DNA from: an uncultured Pelagibacteraceae bacterium
GTDB taxonomy: Bacteria; Pseudomonadota; Alphaproteobacteria; Pelagibacterales; Pelagibacteraceae
Length of the DNA stretch: 56,815 bases
Direction: 5' to 3'
Assembly (NCBI GenBank): GCA_902579115.1
Contig: CACHFP010000006.1
Span: 1-56,815, forward strand
The notes below the pieces were generated by a model. The model worked only from the letters and a program-made list of their open reading frames with translations, was not told where the DNA came from and searched no databases. The position numbers and the translations under genes are program-made. This document shows positions 16,522 through 23,958 of this stretch, piece after piece (the first letter of the stretch is position 1; every line of letters begins with the position of its first letter).

Positions 16522-17367
16522 TTAAAAAAGGATAGCTGACATAACTATTAAAGTTACTAAAATAGCAGCTGATATATATGAATATAAAACTTCGATATTT
16601 TGTACACGAGCTTTATCTATTGACTCCGTAATTTTTTTTAACTGCTCTCTTCTATAATAGTAAATAAGACTAATCATAAAAATGACAGATAAAAGAGGAA
16701 AAATACTTGCCGCTCCATAGTAATTATACGCGCCGTGAAAAACTATTGGTAAAGATAAAGATAGAATTAACATTATCCTTCTTTTAAAAATATTTCTTTC
16801 TTCAAATAAATTTAAACTCAGTAACCACCCCATTAAAACTCCAAAACCCATATGCATAACAAGAGGATAATATCTTGTTTTAACCATTTCTATTGTCCAT
16901 GCATTTTCTAGACTTGAGCTAGATAAATAGCCTACATTTTCTATTGCTGCATAGCCAAGACCTATAGCGGCACCATAAACAATTGAATCCATTGGTTCAT
17001 TTAAAGCTGATAGCCTGACACAAAAAAATATAAGTAACGCAAATTTTATTCCCTCTTCCAGGAAAGCTGCTCGAAAAAAGCTTTGAAAAGCATTTTCTGC
17101 TAAAGGAAAAGTAGCTCCTGCTACTTTATAACCGCCATCAATATATTCATTGTAAGCGTTTATATCTAAACCTAATAAAGGACCTAAGTGATCCTCAGCA
17201 AGCATTATGAATAGTTGCAATGGCAAAACTATAGATGCGCCTAATAAAAATGAAGAAAATAAAAATTTACCTGGTTCAGGAAATCTATCTGATTTCCAAA
17301 CTGCAATTCCTAGCAATATAGGTGGTAGTACTGTTGAAATATAAAGAAAGGAAGGATCGGTAAACAT
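16522..17367 (-). CDS. PrsW-type intramembrane metalloprotease
   Basis: 281 aa, about eight transmembrane helices. Motifs of the PrsW/CPBP (Abi) glutamic membrane-protease group: EEGIK (E104-E105, K108), IENVGY (E143-N144), MHMGFG (H172) and FHGAYN (H211, N215). Family members cleave membrane-bound anti-sigma factors or process peptides; no sigma or anti-sigma pair is visible here. Start overlaps the upstream stop (TAATG). Its location between a secreted vWA-like protein and secreted paralogs suggests an envelope-signalling or processing role (inference). Confidence 0.8.
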   Translation of the reverse strand: MFTDPSFLYISTVLPPILLGIAVWKSDRFPEPGKFLFSSFLLGASIVLPLQLFIMLAEDHLGPLLGLDINAYNEYIDGGYKVAGATFPLAENAFQSFFRAAFLEEGIKFALLIFFCVRLSALNEPMDSIVYGAAIGLGYAAIENVGYLSSSSLENAWTIEMVKTRYYPLVMHMGFGVLMGWLLSLNLFEERNIFKRRIMLILSLSLPIVFHGAYNYYGAASIFPLLSVIFMISLIYYYRREQLKKITESIDKARVQNIEVLYSYISAAILVTLIVMSAILF

Positions 17368-18281
17368 TATTGAATATCTAGTTGTTTAATCACCTCATAA
17401 TTATCAACACCAATGTAATTAAATAAATCTTCCCAGAGTTTTACTAGAGAACTTGATAGACCATCTCTAGTTTCATAATCATGATTAATATATAAAATTG
17501 TTACTTTTAAATTTTTTAAAGTTTGTTTATTTGGTTTTCTATCATCTATATAATTCTTTACTTTTTTATTTTTTATTAAACTTGCAAATGATTTACATTT
17601 ATTTGGTTTTAAAATTTCTAAATTAGTTTTGCAGTGGTTATAAAATGAAAATCTTTTAGAAAATTGCATTAAATCTGAAACAATAATTAATTCTCTCTCT
17701 GGATAGTCAGGAGTAAAATCTACTTTTGCTTCTCTTAAAACATGAAAGAAATATTCAAATATTAAACTTTGTTTTCCTTCGATATCATTTGCTTTAATAA
17801 AATCATTTTCAAATTTCGTGTTTAATATCTTCCATGCATCAAAAACCTCTTTAATTTGTTTATCGCCTTCACATCTGCTGTTTGTTTCTTCTCCTGGGAA
17901 TTTTGATTTATTCCCTGATTTCGCTCTACACTTAGAATACATAATTAATTGTGATTGTGGTGGGGTATCATCAATCTTCATGTAAGATATTTTGTGATAA
18001 GGTGGTGTAGTTTTAATTAATGTATCACCAAATATCCTACCTTTAATCCAATCAACCTGCGCAAGTTTTAATGGAGAAGTAAAATCAACTAAAAAGAATT
18101 TGTGTCCTAATTTTGAGTTCAAAGGGCAAAATTGATTTGAGCTTTTTGGATTTAAAACTATTGGATTTTTGCTATCTTTCCAACATTCAGGATAACCAGT
18201 TGGAAAATTTTTTGCATTAATAATACTTGTTGTTAAAAAAGAAAAAGTTAGTCCTATTAAAAAAATCTTAAATTTCAACAC
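17367..18281 (-). CDS. Secreted protein with a von Willebrand A / MIDAS-like signature
   Basis: 304 aa, hypothetical. Signal peptide at the N-terminus (FLIGLTFSFLTTSIINAK). FFLVDFTSPL (D66-F-T-S) followed much later by ELIIVSDLMQ (D203) and RFSFY resembles the DxTxx...SDMxQ layout of secreted or anchored vWA-like domains with a metal-ion site. Cysteines at the N-terminal region (ECW, FCP) and in YSKC may form disulfides. The start is GTG at 18281 (or TTG at 18278), overlapping the upstream gene by 14 bases; no ATG fits the signal peptide. Assignment is motif-level only. Confidence 0.6.
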   Translation of the reverse strand: MLKFKIFLIGLTFSFLTTSIINAKNFPTGYPECWKDSKNPIVLNPKSSNQFCPLNSKLGHKFFLVDFTSPLKLAQVDWIKGRIFGDTLIKTTPPYHKISYMKIDDTPPQSQLIMYSKCRAKSGNKSKFPGEETNSRCEGDKQIKEVFDAWKILNTKFENDFIKANDIEGKQSLIFEYFFHVLREAKVDFTPDYPERELIIVSDLMQFSKRFSFYNHCKTNLEILKPNKCKSFASLIKNKKVKNYIDDRKPNKQTLKNLKVTILYINHDYETRDGLSSSLVKLWEDLFNYIGVDNYEVIKQLDIQ

Positions 18282-19764
18282 TATATTTCTCCCTTATAAT
18301 CTCAATTTTTTTATTAACTTCCTCATTTATTGAGTTGATCTGATTGATATAGTCATTTGCCTCCTTTTGAATTTTATTTTGATACTCTTCAATTTTCTTT
18401 TCAATCTGATCTTTGTTTAAATATAAAACTACAAAATCTCTATATACGTTTTCGGGGTTTAATTTTTCTGGTCTCATATCGTAATAACGAGTTTTTACTT
18501 TACCGCTGTCGTCCTTCCAATATTTTGGTTCTGGGGTAGTTCTATACATTCCGTTTATTGATCTATATTCGCCAATTATATGATCCAAATCTTCATTAAT
18601 TTTAGAGGCAAAACGTCTGTAACCTTCAAACGTATTTTCTAAAGCAGTTATGTTTGGTACCCAGGATTTTCTTAAAGTGTTAGATATAATTGAGTCCCTT
18701 TTTTCACCAGTATTTTTAATCTCATCTTTAAAAATCATATTTACTTCAGTAGATAGATGTTCTCTTATCCTATTAATTTCTTTCTTGTCATTATTCTTGC
18801 CTTTACCAACTTCTCCATATCCTGGATATTTGTCACCAAATAAATACCCGTCTATTAATGATGCGATTGCGAATCCTAGTCCTATAAAAACTAAAGTAAA
18901 AGATGTAAATGACAAATCAACTGTCCATGGAAATAATGCATTACCAGTTTCTAATGATGTTTCAGCTGTCCCCATTATCAAATCTTTTATATTTGCTCCA
19001 GTCTTTTCATGAATAGATCGATAAGCTCCCAAAGACCAATTTAGATAAGAAATAAAGATTGCATATAAGATAATAGAAATTTTAGAAATTATTTTTCTTA
19101 AGCTGTTAACATGATGAAAATTTTTTAAGGCAAAAAAACCGAATGCAAAAGAAACAAACACGTTTAAACCTGCAACACCAGCTGCGACCGCTAAGCCTTC
19201 TTTTTGACCGCTACCCATTGCTGGTGCAAGTAAATTTCCATTAACCTGTAATTCGATTATAAATAAAATAGCTATTACTGCTATACCAATTATTATATTT
19301 AAAGTTGTCAAAGATCTAGGTTCACGATCTAATTTATTTTCTAATTTAAAATTTCTAACTTCATTATTATGAGTATTAAAAGAACTTTTTAAATTTGACA
19401 GCCGGCCTTCAGCCGCAGTTAGAGTCCGTTGGATTCTATTTTTGAAGTTATCAATATAAAAATGTTTTTGACCTAATTTAGCCGTACTATCTATAATTTG
19501 ATTTTTAATAGAATTTAGATAGGCTACACTTTTTTCTATTTCTTCGTTTCTCATTTGATCCGAGGAAACAATGGCTTCATTTTCACAATTTGAAAAAGTT
19601 TCAGACTCAGGTCTTGGTAGGTTATTCTTACCATCAGTTGTGGCTCGATCTTTAAGCTTGATGTTGTCTTCTATCTTTGCAACTTTTGAACTTTTAAATT
19701 CATAACTCATTTTATTTTTTTTTAAATTCCTCTTAATTGTATTTATTAATTCTTTTAATTTCAT
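18268..19764 (-). CDS. Four-helix membrane protein with long cytoplasmic coiled-coil ends
   Basis: Not recognised. 498 aa: a polar N-terminal 150 residues with helical heptad-like stretches (65-145), four transmembrane helices at about 153-172, 190-212, 224-244 and 286-306, then a soluble half with a predicted coiled coil from about 450 to the end (QIEKKIEEYQNKIQKEA). An internal ATG at 19710 (MSYEF) is an alternative start. It overlaps the vWA-like gene, so the two are probably partners; the topology suits a scaffold spanning the inner membrane. Confidence 0.7.
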   Translation of the reverse strand: MKLKELINTIKRNLKKNKMSYEFKSSKVAKIEDNIKLKDRATTDGKNNLPRPESETFSNCENEAIVSSDQMRNEEIEKSVAYLNSIKNQIIDSTAKLGQKHFYIDNFKNRIQRTLTAAEGRLSNLKSSFNTHNNEVRNFKLENKLDREPRSLTTLNIIIGIAVIAILFIIELQVNGNLLAPAMGSGQKEGLAVAAGVAGLNVFVSFAFGFFALKNFHHVNSLRKIISKISIILYAIFISYLNWSLGAYRSIHEKTGANIKDLIMGTAETSLETGNALFPWTVDLSFTSFTLVFIGLGFAIASLIDGYLFGDKYPGYGEVGKGKNNDKKEINRIREHLSTEVNMIFKDEIKNTGEKRDSIISNTLRKSWVPNITALENTFEGYRRFASKINEDLDHIIGEYRSINGMYRTTPEPKYWKDDSGKVKTRYYDMRPEKLNPENVYRDFVVLYLNKDQIEKKIEEYQNKIQKEANDYINQINSINEEVNKKIEIIREKYSVEI

Positions 19765-19803
19765 AATAATTTTATTCCTATTTCAACCTTTTATTTGGAT
19801 TTA

Positions 19804-19828
19804 TCTCCCCCTACTTTTAAGGGGGAGA
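19804..19828. terminator. GC-rich hairpin downstream of the 70-aa gene
   Basis: Nine-base perfect stem TCTCCCCCT/AGGGGGAGA with a seven-base loop, located just after the stop at 19838 and before the 498-aa gene. No T-run follows on either strand. In such AT-rich DNA a G5/C5 stem is exceptional; it probably caps the 3' end of the upstream message or partly terminates it. Confidence 0.55.
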
Positions 19829-19837
19829 AATCAGTTA

Positions 19838-20050
19838 CTAGTCACCATCCTTTCCTGCGCTCATTAATGCAGCTCCAATAAATCCAAAGATCATTGGAGA
19901 AAATCTTGAAGCAGCACCCATAAAGCTAGTAAGGTTTACTCCAGCCCAAGACATTGCAAAGTCTGCTATTGCGAAGGCTATTAACAAGAGGCCTAATACC
20001 TGCAAACCTGATGTAGAACTAGTCTCATTTTGTACTTTTGCTTTTTTCAT
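19838..20050 (-). CDS. Small membrane protein heading the operon
   Basis: Not recognised. 70 aa from the ATG at 20050 (MKKAKVQNETSSTSG), preferred over an in-frame ATG at 20077 because AAAGGA lies six bases upstream of 20050 and nothing SD-like precedes 20077. Two hydrophobic helices (about LQVLGLLLIAFAIADFAMSW and MIFGFIGAALMSAG) rich in Gly/Ala, similar in style to small pore or phage-holin-like proteins, though that is only an impression. The hairpin at 19804-19828 follows it, so it may be expressed above the rest of the operon. Confidence 0.65.
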   Translation of the reverse strand: MKKAKVQNETSSTSGLQVLGLLLIAFAIADFAMSWAGVNLTSFMGAASRFSPMIFGFIGAALMSAGKDGD

Positions 20051-20108
20051 TTTTTTTCCTTTTGTTTGTGTTCTCATGATTTAGATATAGTTGTTCTTGT
20101 AAAAAATT

Positions 20109-20178
20109 CTTGTCCACCTTTTATAATAAAATTGGACAATTAAATTTAAGTCCAAAATTTAAAATAATATTGGACAAG
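20109..20178. promoter_or_regulatory. Double inverted-repeat operator-like region between divergent arms
   Basis: Four copies of TTGGACAA-like words: TTGTCCAC (20110-20117, inverted), TTGGACAA (20132-20139), AAGTCCAA (20148-20155, inverted) and TTGGACAA (20170-20177). They form two inverted pairs, each with 22 bases between half-site centres, the pairs being 38 bases apart. The region separates the minus-strand operon starting at 20050 from the plus-strand genes starting at 20211. The regulator is unknown. Confidence 0.55.
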
Positions 20179-20198
20179 ATGAATTATTTTTAATTTAT

Positions 20199-20204
20199 TA
20201 TAAT
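20199..20204 (+). promoter_or_regulatory. -10 element of the gene at 20211, leaderless spacing
   Basis: A perfect TATAAT ends seven bases before the A of the ATG at 20211, so transcription should start at the start codon. No good -35 is placed 17 bases upstream; TTGGAC at 20170-20175 is 23 bases away. This could fit activator dependence through the operator-like repeats. Confidence 0.4.
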
Positions 20205-20210
20205 AAACTT

Positions 20211-20444
20211 ATGAAAAAAATAATTTTAACAATTTTAATAATTTTTTTTTCAAGCTATTTATATGCTTCGGAAATGAATGAGCTTTTAGATCAAAATTAT
20301 AAAATTATCAAAACCGAGTTAATAAAATTCAATCAAGACGCCTATAAAATTTTTACTTTAAAAAATGGTAAAAATATTTTCATATGCTCTGTCAAATTAG
20401 AGGACATGAACGGTCTAATTGGATCTGAATGCATAAAACCTTAA
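20211..20444 (+). CDS. Small secreted hypothetical protein
   Basis: Not recognised. 77 aa: signal peptide (MKKIILTILIIFFSSYLYA) and a 58-residue mature part with two cysteines (IFICSVK and SECIKP) that could form a single disulfide. First gene of the plus-strand arm, four bases before the lipoprotein gene. Confidence 0.6.
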   Translation: MKKIILTILIIFFSSYLYASEMNELLDQNYKIIKTELIKFNQDAYKIFTLKNGKNIFICSVKLEDMNGLIGSECIKP

Positions 20445-20448
20445 AAGA

Positions 20449-20649
20449 ATGAAAAAAATTGTAATTATTATATGTTTTAGTTTTTTGATGATATCGTGTG
20501 ATCGCGCTGAGCCATTAGTAAAAAAATCTAAGACTGGCATTTGTCATAAAGCTGGAACAAGATATTATGATCAAACAAAATACTTTGAAAATTTCTCATC
20601 AATTGAAGATTGTATCAAAAGCGGTGGAAGATTACCAAAAAGAAGATAA
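20449..20649 (+). CDS. Small lipoprotein with GGRLPK-type mini-domain
   Basis: 66 aa. Signal sequence ending in a lipobox (FLMISC, lipidated Cys17), then a compact domain GICHKAGTRYYDQTKYF ... FSSIEDCIKSGGRLPK. This Cys-x-x-x-G-(S/T)-x-Y-Y ... C-x-x-S-G-G-R-L-P-K pattern is a short module I recognise from the C-termini of some bacterial nuclease-like and secreted proteins; here it stands alone on a lipid anchor. Function unknown. Confidence 0.65.
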   Translation: MKKIVIIICFSFLMISCDRAEPLVKKSKTGICHKAGTRYYDQTKYFENFSSIEDCIKSGGRLPKRR

Positions 20650-20691
20650 ATAAATTCTAGAATTTTTTTTAAATTGAATTAAAATATTATT

Positions 20692-22155
20692 ATGTTTAAA
20701 AATTATAAAAAAGTAAGCGTATTAGTTCTTACAAGTATCTTTCTATTTTCATCAGTCGAAGCTAACTGGATAACAAAGAAAAGCGACAAATCTAAAGAAG
20801 TTATAAAACAGGAGAAAAAACAAAAAACTGAATGGATAAAACTTAAAAAAAAAGAAATTAAAAAAAATAAAGAGGAATTTAAAAAAGAAGAAAAAAAAAT
20901 CACAAATGAAGTTAAATCCTGGATAACAAAAAAAAGTAAAAGTAAATTTTTAAAAAGTATTGAAGAGCTGCCTGATGGTGCGATATATTTTTCTGGATAT
21001 AGTGACGGTAGTAATGATTTATTTTATGGTTATGTTGTCCCTGATCAGAACTCAGAGTTAGTAAATGGGTTTTACAAAACTAGTAAGGGTGTAGGTTTTT
21101 TTAGTGATGGAAAAACAATTTGCCAGATTGGATCTACAGTTTTGATCGTAGATTCCGGTGAATTAACTTCAAGGGTATCAGGGAATTGTTCGAATGGAAT
21201 GAAATTCGCAGGTAAAACATCTCAAACAAAAGATAAAGGTTGGGGGCAAGCAAAAACAAATGATGGTAAACAAAAGTTAAATTTTGAATTTAATGTTAAC
21301 AAAAAAGAAATTGCAAAACTGTATAAATCTAATATCGTAAAAGAAAAAACAATTGCCAGAAACGTTCCAAAAAATAAAACTAAAATAAACTTAAAGCCAA
21401 ACGGAAAATATTACGCATTACTAATAGGTAATTCAAATTACAACGATAACGGATGGGATGATTTAGTGTCACCTGTTAACGATATAAATTCAATTAAATT
21501 AGTTCTAGATAGAAGTTATAAATTTGAAAAAATTATGATGGTTAGAGATGGAACAAAGAATGAGATTTTTAAAGCTTTTCAAGATCTATCAAAACTTACT
21601 ACAACTAACGATTATGTTTTAGTTTACTACTCTGGTCATGGGATGGTTAAAGCAGAACAAGCTTATTGGATACCAAAAGATGGCAGCTTAGAATGGGGTA
21701 ATGGTGACTGGATTAATATAAATGAATTAAATATATTTCTCACCGAGATTAAAGCCCATCATTTAGCGCTAATGGTTGATTCTTGTTTTGTAGGTGGAAA
21801 ATTTAAAGGGATTAATGTACTTGATCTAGAAGATAATAACGACCGTCAAACTATAAACAAGAATCTGCAAGATAATTTAAATTTAAGATCAAGAAGTGTC
21901 TTATCCTCTGGCAGTATTGGTCAAGTAAGTGACACTGCTCCAAACTCAAAAAATTCAATATTTGCTTTATCATTTTTAAATATGCTCAACATTTCTGAAA
22001 AACAGTCTATTCCTATGAATATGAGATCAATAGCATTTAATATACAAAATGCATTTGCTGGAAATTATAACCAAAAACCTTATTACTACCATCCTGATAC
22101 ATGGAGGCATCTTGGTGGTGATTTTATTTTTATTCCAAAAAAAAACCTTAAATGA
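20692..22155 (+). CDS. Secreted caspase-like (C14) protease
   Basis: 487 aa. Signal peptide cleaved after VEA (residue 24), a lysine-rich linker with two WITKK motifs (W26 and W77), a MORN-like or beta-rich middle (residues about 90-215: DGAIYFSGYSDGS, GFFSDGKTICQIGS), then a caspase-hemoglobinase domain from about 240: YYALLIGNSNY, SPVNDINSIKLVL, VYYSGHGM with catalytic His316, and LMVDSCFVGG with catalytic Cys365. Such prokaryotic caspase homologs cleave after basic residues. Its stop overlaps the start of the next protease gene, so the two are coupled. Confidence 0.88.
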   Translation: MFKNYKKVSVLVLTSIFLFSSVEANWITKKSDKSKEVIKQEKKQKTEWIKLKKKEIKKNKEEFKKEEKKITNEVKSWITKKSKSKFLKSIEELPDGAIYFSGYSDGSNDLFYGYVVPDQNSELVNGFYKTSKGVGFFSDGKTICQIGSTVLIVDSGELTSRVSGNCSNGMKFAGKTSQTKDKGWGQAKTNDGKQKLNFEFNVNKKEIAKLYKSNIVKEKTIARNVPKNKTKINLKPNGKYYALLIGNSNYNDNGWDDLVSPVNDINSIKLVLDRSYKFEKIMMVRDGTKNEIFKAFQDLSKLTTTNDYVLVYYSGHGMVKAEQAYWIPKDGSLEWGNGDWININELNIFLTEIKAHHLALMVDSCFVGGKFKGINVLDLEDNNDRQTINKNLQDNLNLRSRSVLSSGSIGQVSDTAPNSKNSIFALSFLNMLNISEKQSIPMNMRSIAFNIQNAFAGNYNQKPYYYHPDTWRHLGGDFIFIPKKNLK

Positions 22156-23432
22156 ATAAAAAATATTTAATTTTACTTTTAGTAATATTTCATTTTTCTT
22201 TAACGAGAGCTGAAATAAGTAGTAAATTTGTTATAGACTCAAAAATAAAAGGAACTGAGACTATAATAATTGCGGTTACTCCTCTTACTGACAAAAAACA
22301 AATAAAAGATTTAAAAGTTAATGTAGAGTCTAATAAAAATTACTTAAATGTTATTAGGCCAAAGTTGATTAGCAAAAATAGAAACCGCCCCCCTAGAACG
22401 AAATTTAAAGGCCCATCTGAAGAAATTTATAAAGAATACGCCAAAAGTGTAGTTTTCATAGGAAATTATAAAAGAAAAGGTTCAGGCTCTGGATTTATAA
22501 TTAATTATAAAGGAAAAAAAATAATAACGAATTGGCACGTCGTTCAAGGTTCTAAAAAAGTAAGAGTTTGGTTAAAACCTGAAAATTTAGTGAACGAAAG
22601 ATACATGTTGGATAATTTAGACTCTTATGAAGCTAGTGTATTAAAGATAGATAAAGAAAAAGACTTAGCTTTGTTAGAAGTAATTGGTCTCCCAAATAAT
22701 ATAAAACCTGTGCAATTTGGTGATTATAAAAATGTAAATGTTGGCGAAACAGCTTTTGCTATTGGTCATCCAGGAGACTTGATCTGGAGTTTTAATAGTG
22801 GAATGGTAAGTCAGTTAAGGCAGGACTATAAATGGAAATATAATGACTCTCATCACTTTGCAGATGTAATACAAATTCAGGTTCCTATAAATCCAGGAAA
22901 CTCAGGAGGCCCATTATTTAATAAAAATAAAAAATTAATTGGAGTAAATACCTTTACTGCAGAAGGTGAAAATCTAAATTTTGCTATATCAGTGAATGAT
23001 ATGATTGAATTTTTAAACAAACCTGAAAAGAAAATAAAAGAAAATAAATATATTCAAAAGAAAAAGAAAGGTCCTACCTGGATAACTAAAAAAGATAAAA
23101 AAGTTAAAAAAAACAATATAGATAAAAAATATCCTAATGCTCAAAAAGGAGATATGAATGAAAATGGGTCTACTGATATTTGGTTTTTAGATGAAAACAA
23201 AAATGGAAAAATAGATACAGCTGTTATAGATGCAAATGAAGATGGAATCATTGAAACAATAGCATTTGATGAAAATGAAAATAAAAACTTCGAAATTTTT
23301 CTTTTTGATGATGACTTAGATGGTAATGCTGACAGGGCTGAAATTGACGAAGATGATAACGGCACTTCTGATGTTATGGCATACGATAATGATCAAGATG
23401 GAAAATGGGATAGATATGAAAAAATATCTTAG
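22152..23432 (+). CDS. Secreted trypsin-like serine protease (S1C-type) with acidic C-terminal repeats
   Basis: 426 aa. Signal peptide (residues 1-20), protease domain about 95-295 with the triad visible: NWHVV (His129), KDLALLEV (Asp171) and NPGNSGGP (Ser251). No PDZ domain. A Lys-rich linker with TWITKK (W310) leads to about 90 residues of Asp/Asn-rich repeats (DMNENGSTDIWFLDENKNG, DANEDG, DDDLDGNAD, DNDQDGKWD) resembling calcium-binding thrombospondin-3/EF-type loops. Overlaps the caspase gene by four bases. Likely periplasmic or surface-exposed, possibly calcium-stabilised. Confidence 0.85.
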   Translation: MNKKYLILLLVIFHFSLTRAEISSKFVIDSKIKGTETIIIAVTPLTDKKQIKDLKVNVESNKNYLNVIRPKLISKNRNRPPRTKFKGPSEEIYKEYAKSVVFIGNYKRKGSGSGFIINYKGKKIITNWHVVQGSKKVRVWLKPENLVNERYMLDNLDSYEASVLKIDKEKDLALLEVIGLPNNIKPVQFGDYKNVNVGETAFAIGHPGDLIWSFNSGMVSQLRQDYKWKYNDSHHFADVIQIQVPINPGNSGGPLFNKNKKLIGVNTFTAEGENLNFAISVNDMIEFLNKPEKKIKENKYIQKKKKGPTWITKKDKKVKKNNIDKKYPNAQKGDMNENGSTDIWFLDENKNGKIDTAVIDANEDGIIETIAFDENENKNFEIFLFDDDLDGNADRAEIDEDDNGTSDVMAYDNDQDGKWDRYEKIS

Positions 23433-23443
23433 TAATCACACAA

Positions 23444-23914
23444 TTACTTATTTTTATTATCAATTGTAAGTTTAATTTTAAGAATTTTATTTTCTAGGTC
23501 CGTTATCGCCTCAAAAATATCTTTTTTTTCTATGGGTGATATTTCATCACCCCTGTCACCTTTAGGATCCTTGGCATTTTTAACAAGTTCTGTAAGTTTT
23601 CCATGCAGTATTGTAGATTTAACCAACATTTCATTAATATCTTTATTTTCAAAATTATCAGATTTTTCCAACAACTGAGCAATCATATATTCATAAGAAG
23701 TTAATAATGGAGGTGCCTTACCTTTTTGTATACAGGCTTGGTCGAGTTTAAATGAATCGTTATGATCTATTTGTTGAGGTAAATCTGGATTGCTACATTT
23801 TCTAATATATGAAGAGGTTTTGCCAATTGCTTTATTGATCTCTTCATCAGATAAAATCTTTAATACTTCCATTAAACCGCTCTCTATGGAGGCGTTTTTT
23901 CTAATCTTTGCCAT
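23444..23914 (-). CDS. Hypothetical cytoplasmic protein
   Basis: Not recognised. 156 aa, no signal peptide or membrane helix. The N-terminus (SGLMEVLKILSDEEINKAIGKTSSYIRKCSNPD) looks like a short helix-turn-helix-type segment of the kind that ends in SYxRKCSNPD, followed by an all-helical C-terminal half (KKDIFEAITDLENKILKIKL). It could be a small regulator; it is the only soluble candidate DNA-binding protein near the operator-like repeats, but this is speculative. Convergent with the trypsin-like gene and divergent from the channel gene. Confidence 0.6.
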   Translation of the reverse strand: MAKIRKNASIESGLMEVLKILSDEEINKAIGKTSSYIRKCSNPDLPQQIDHNDSFKLDQACIQKGKAPPLLTSYEYMIAQLLEKSDNFENKDINEMLVKSTILHGKLTELVKNAKDPKGDRGDEISPIEKKDIFEAITDLENKILKIKLTIDNKNK

Positions 23915-23958
23915 TTTAAATATTATGATTATAATAAATTAAACTCAACTTATAGTTT

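Noticed and set aside
16522-17367. Sigma/anti-sigma circuit with the PrsW-type protease
   Set aside because: PrsW usually cuts an anti-sigma factor, but no sigma factor or single-pass anti-sigma gene is visible nearby.
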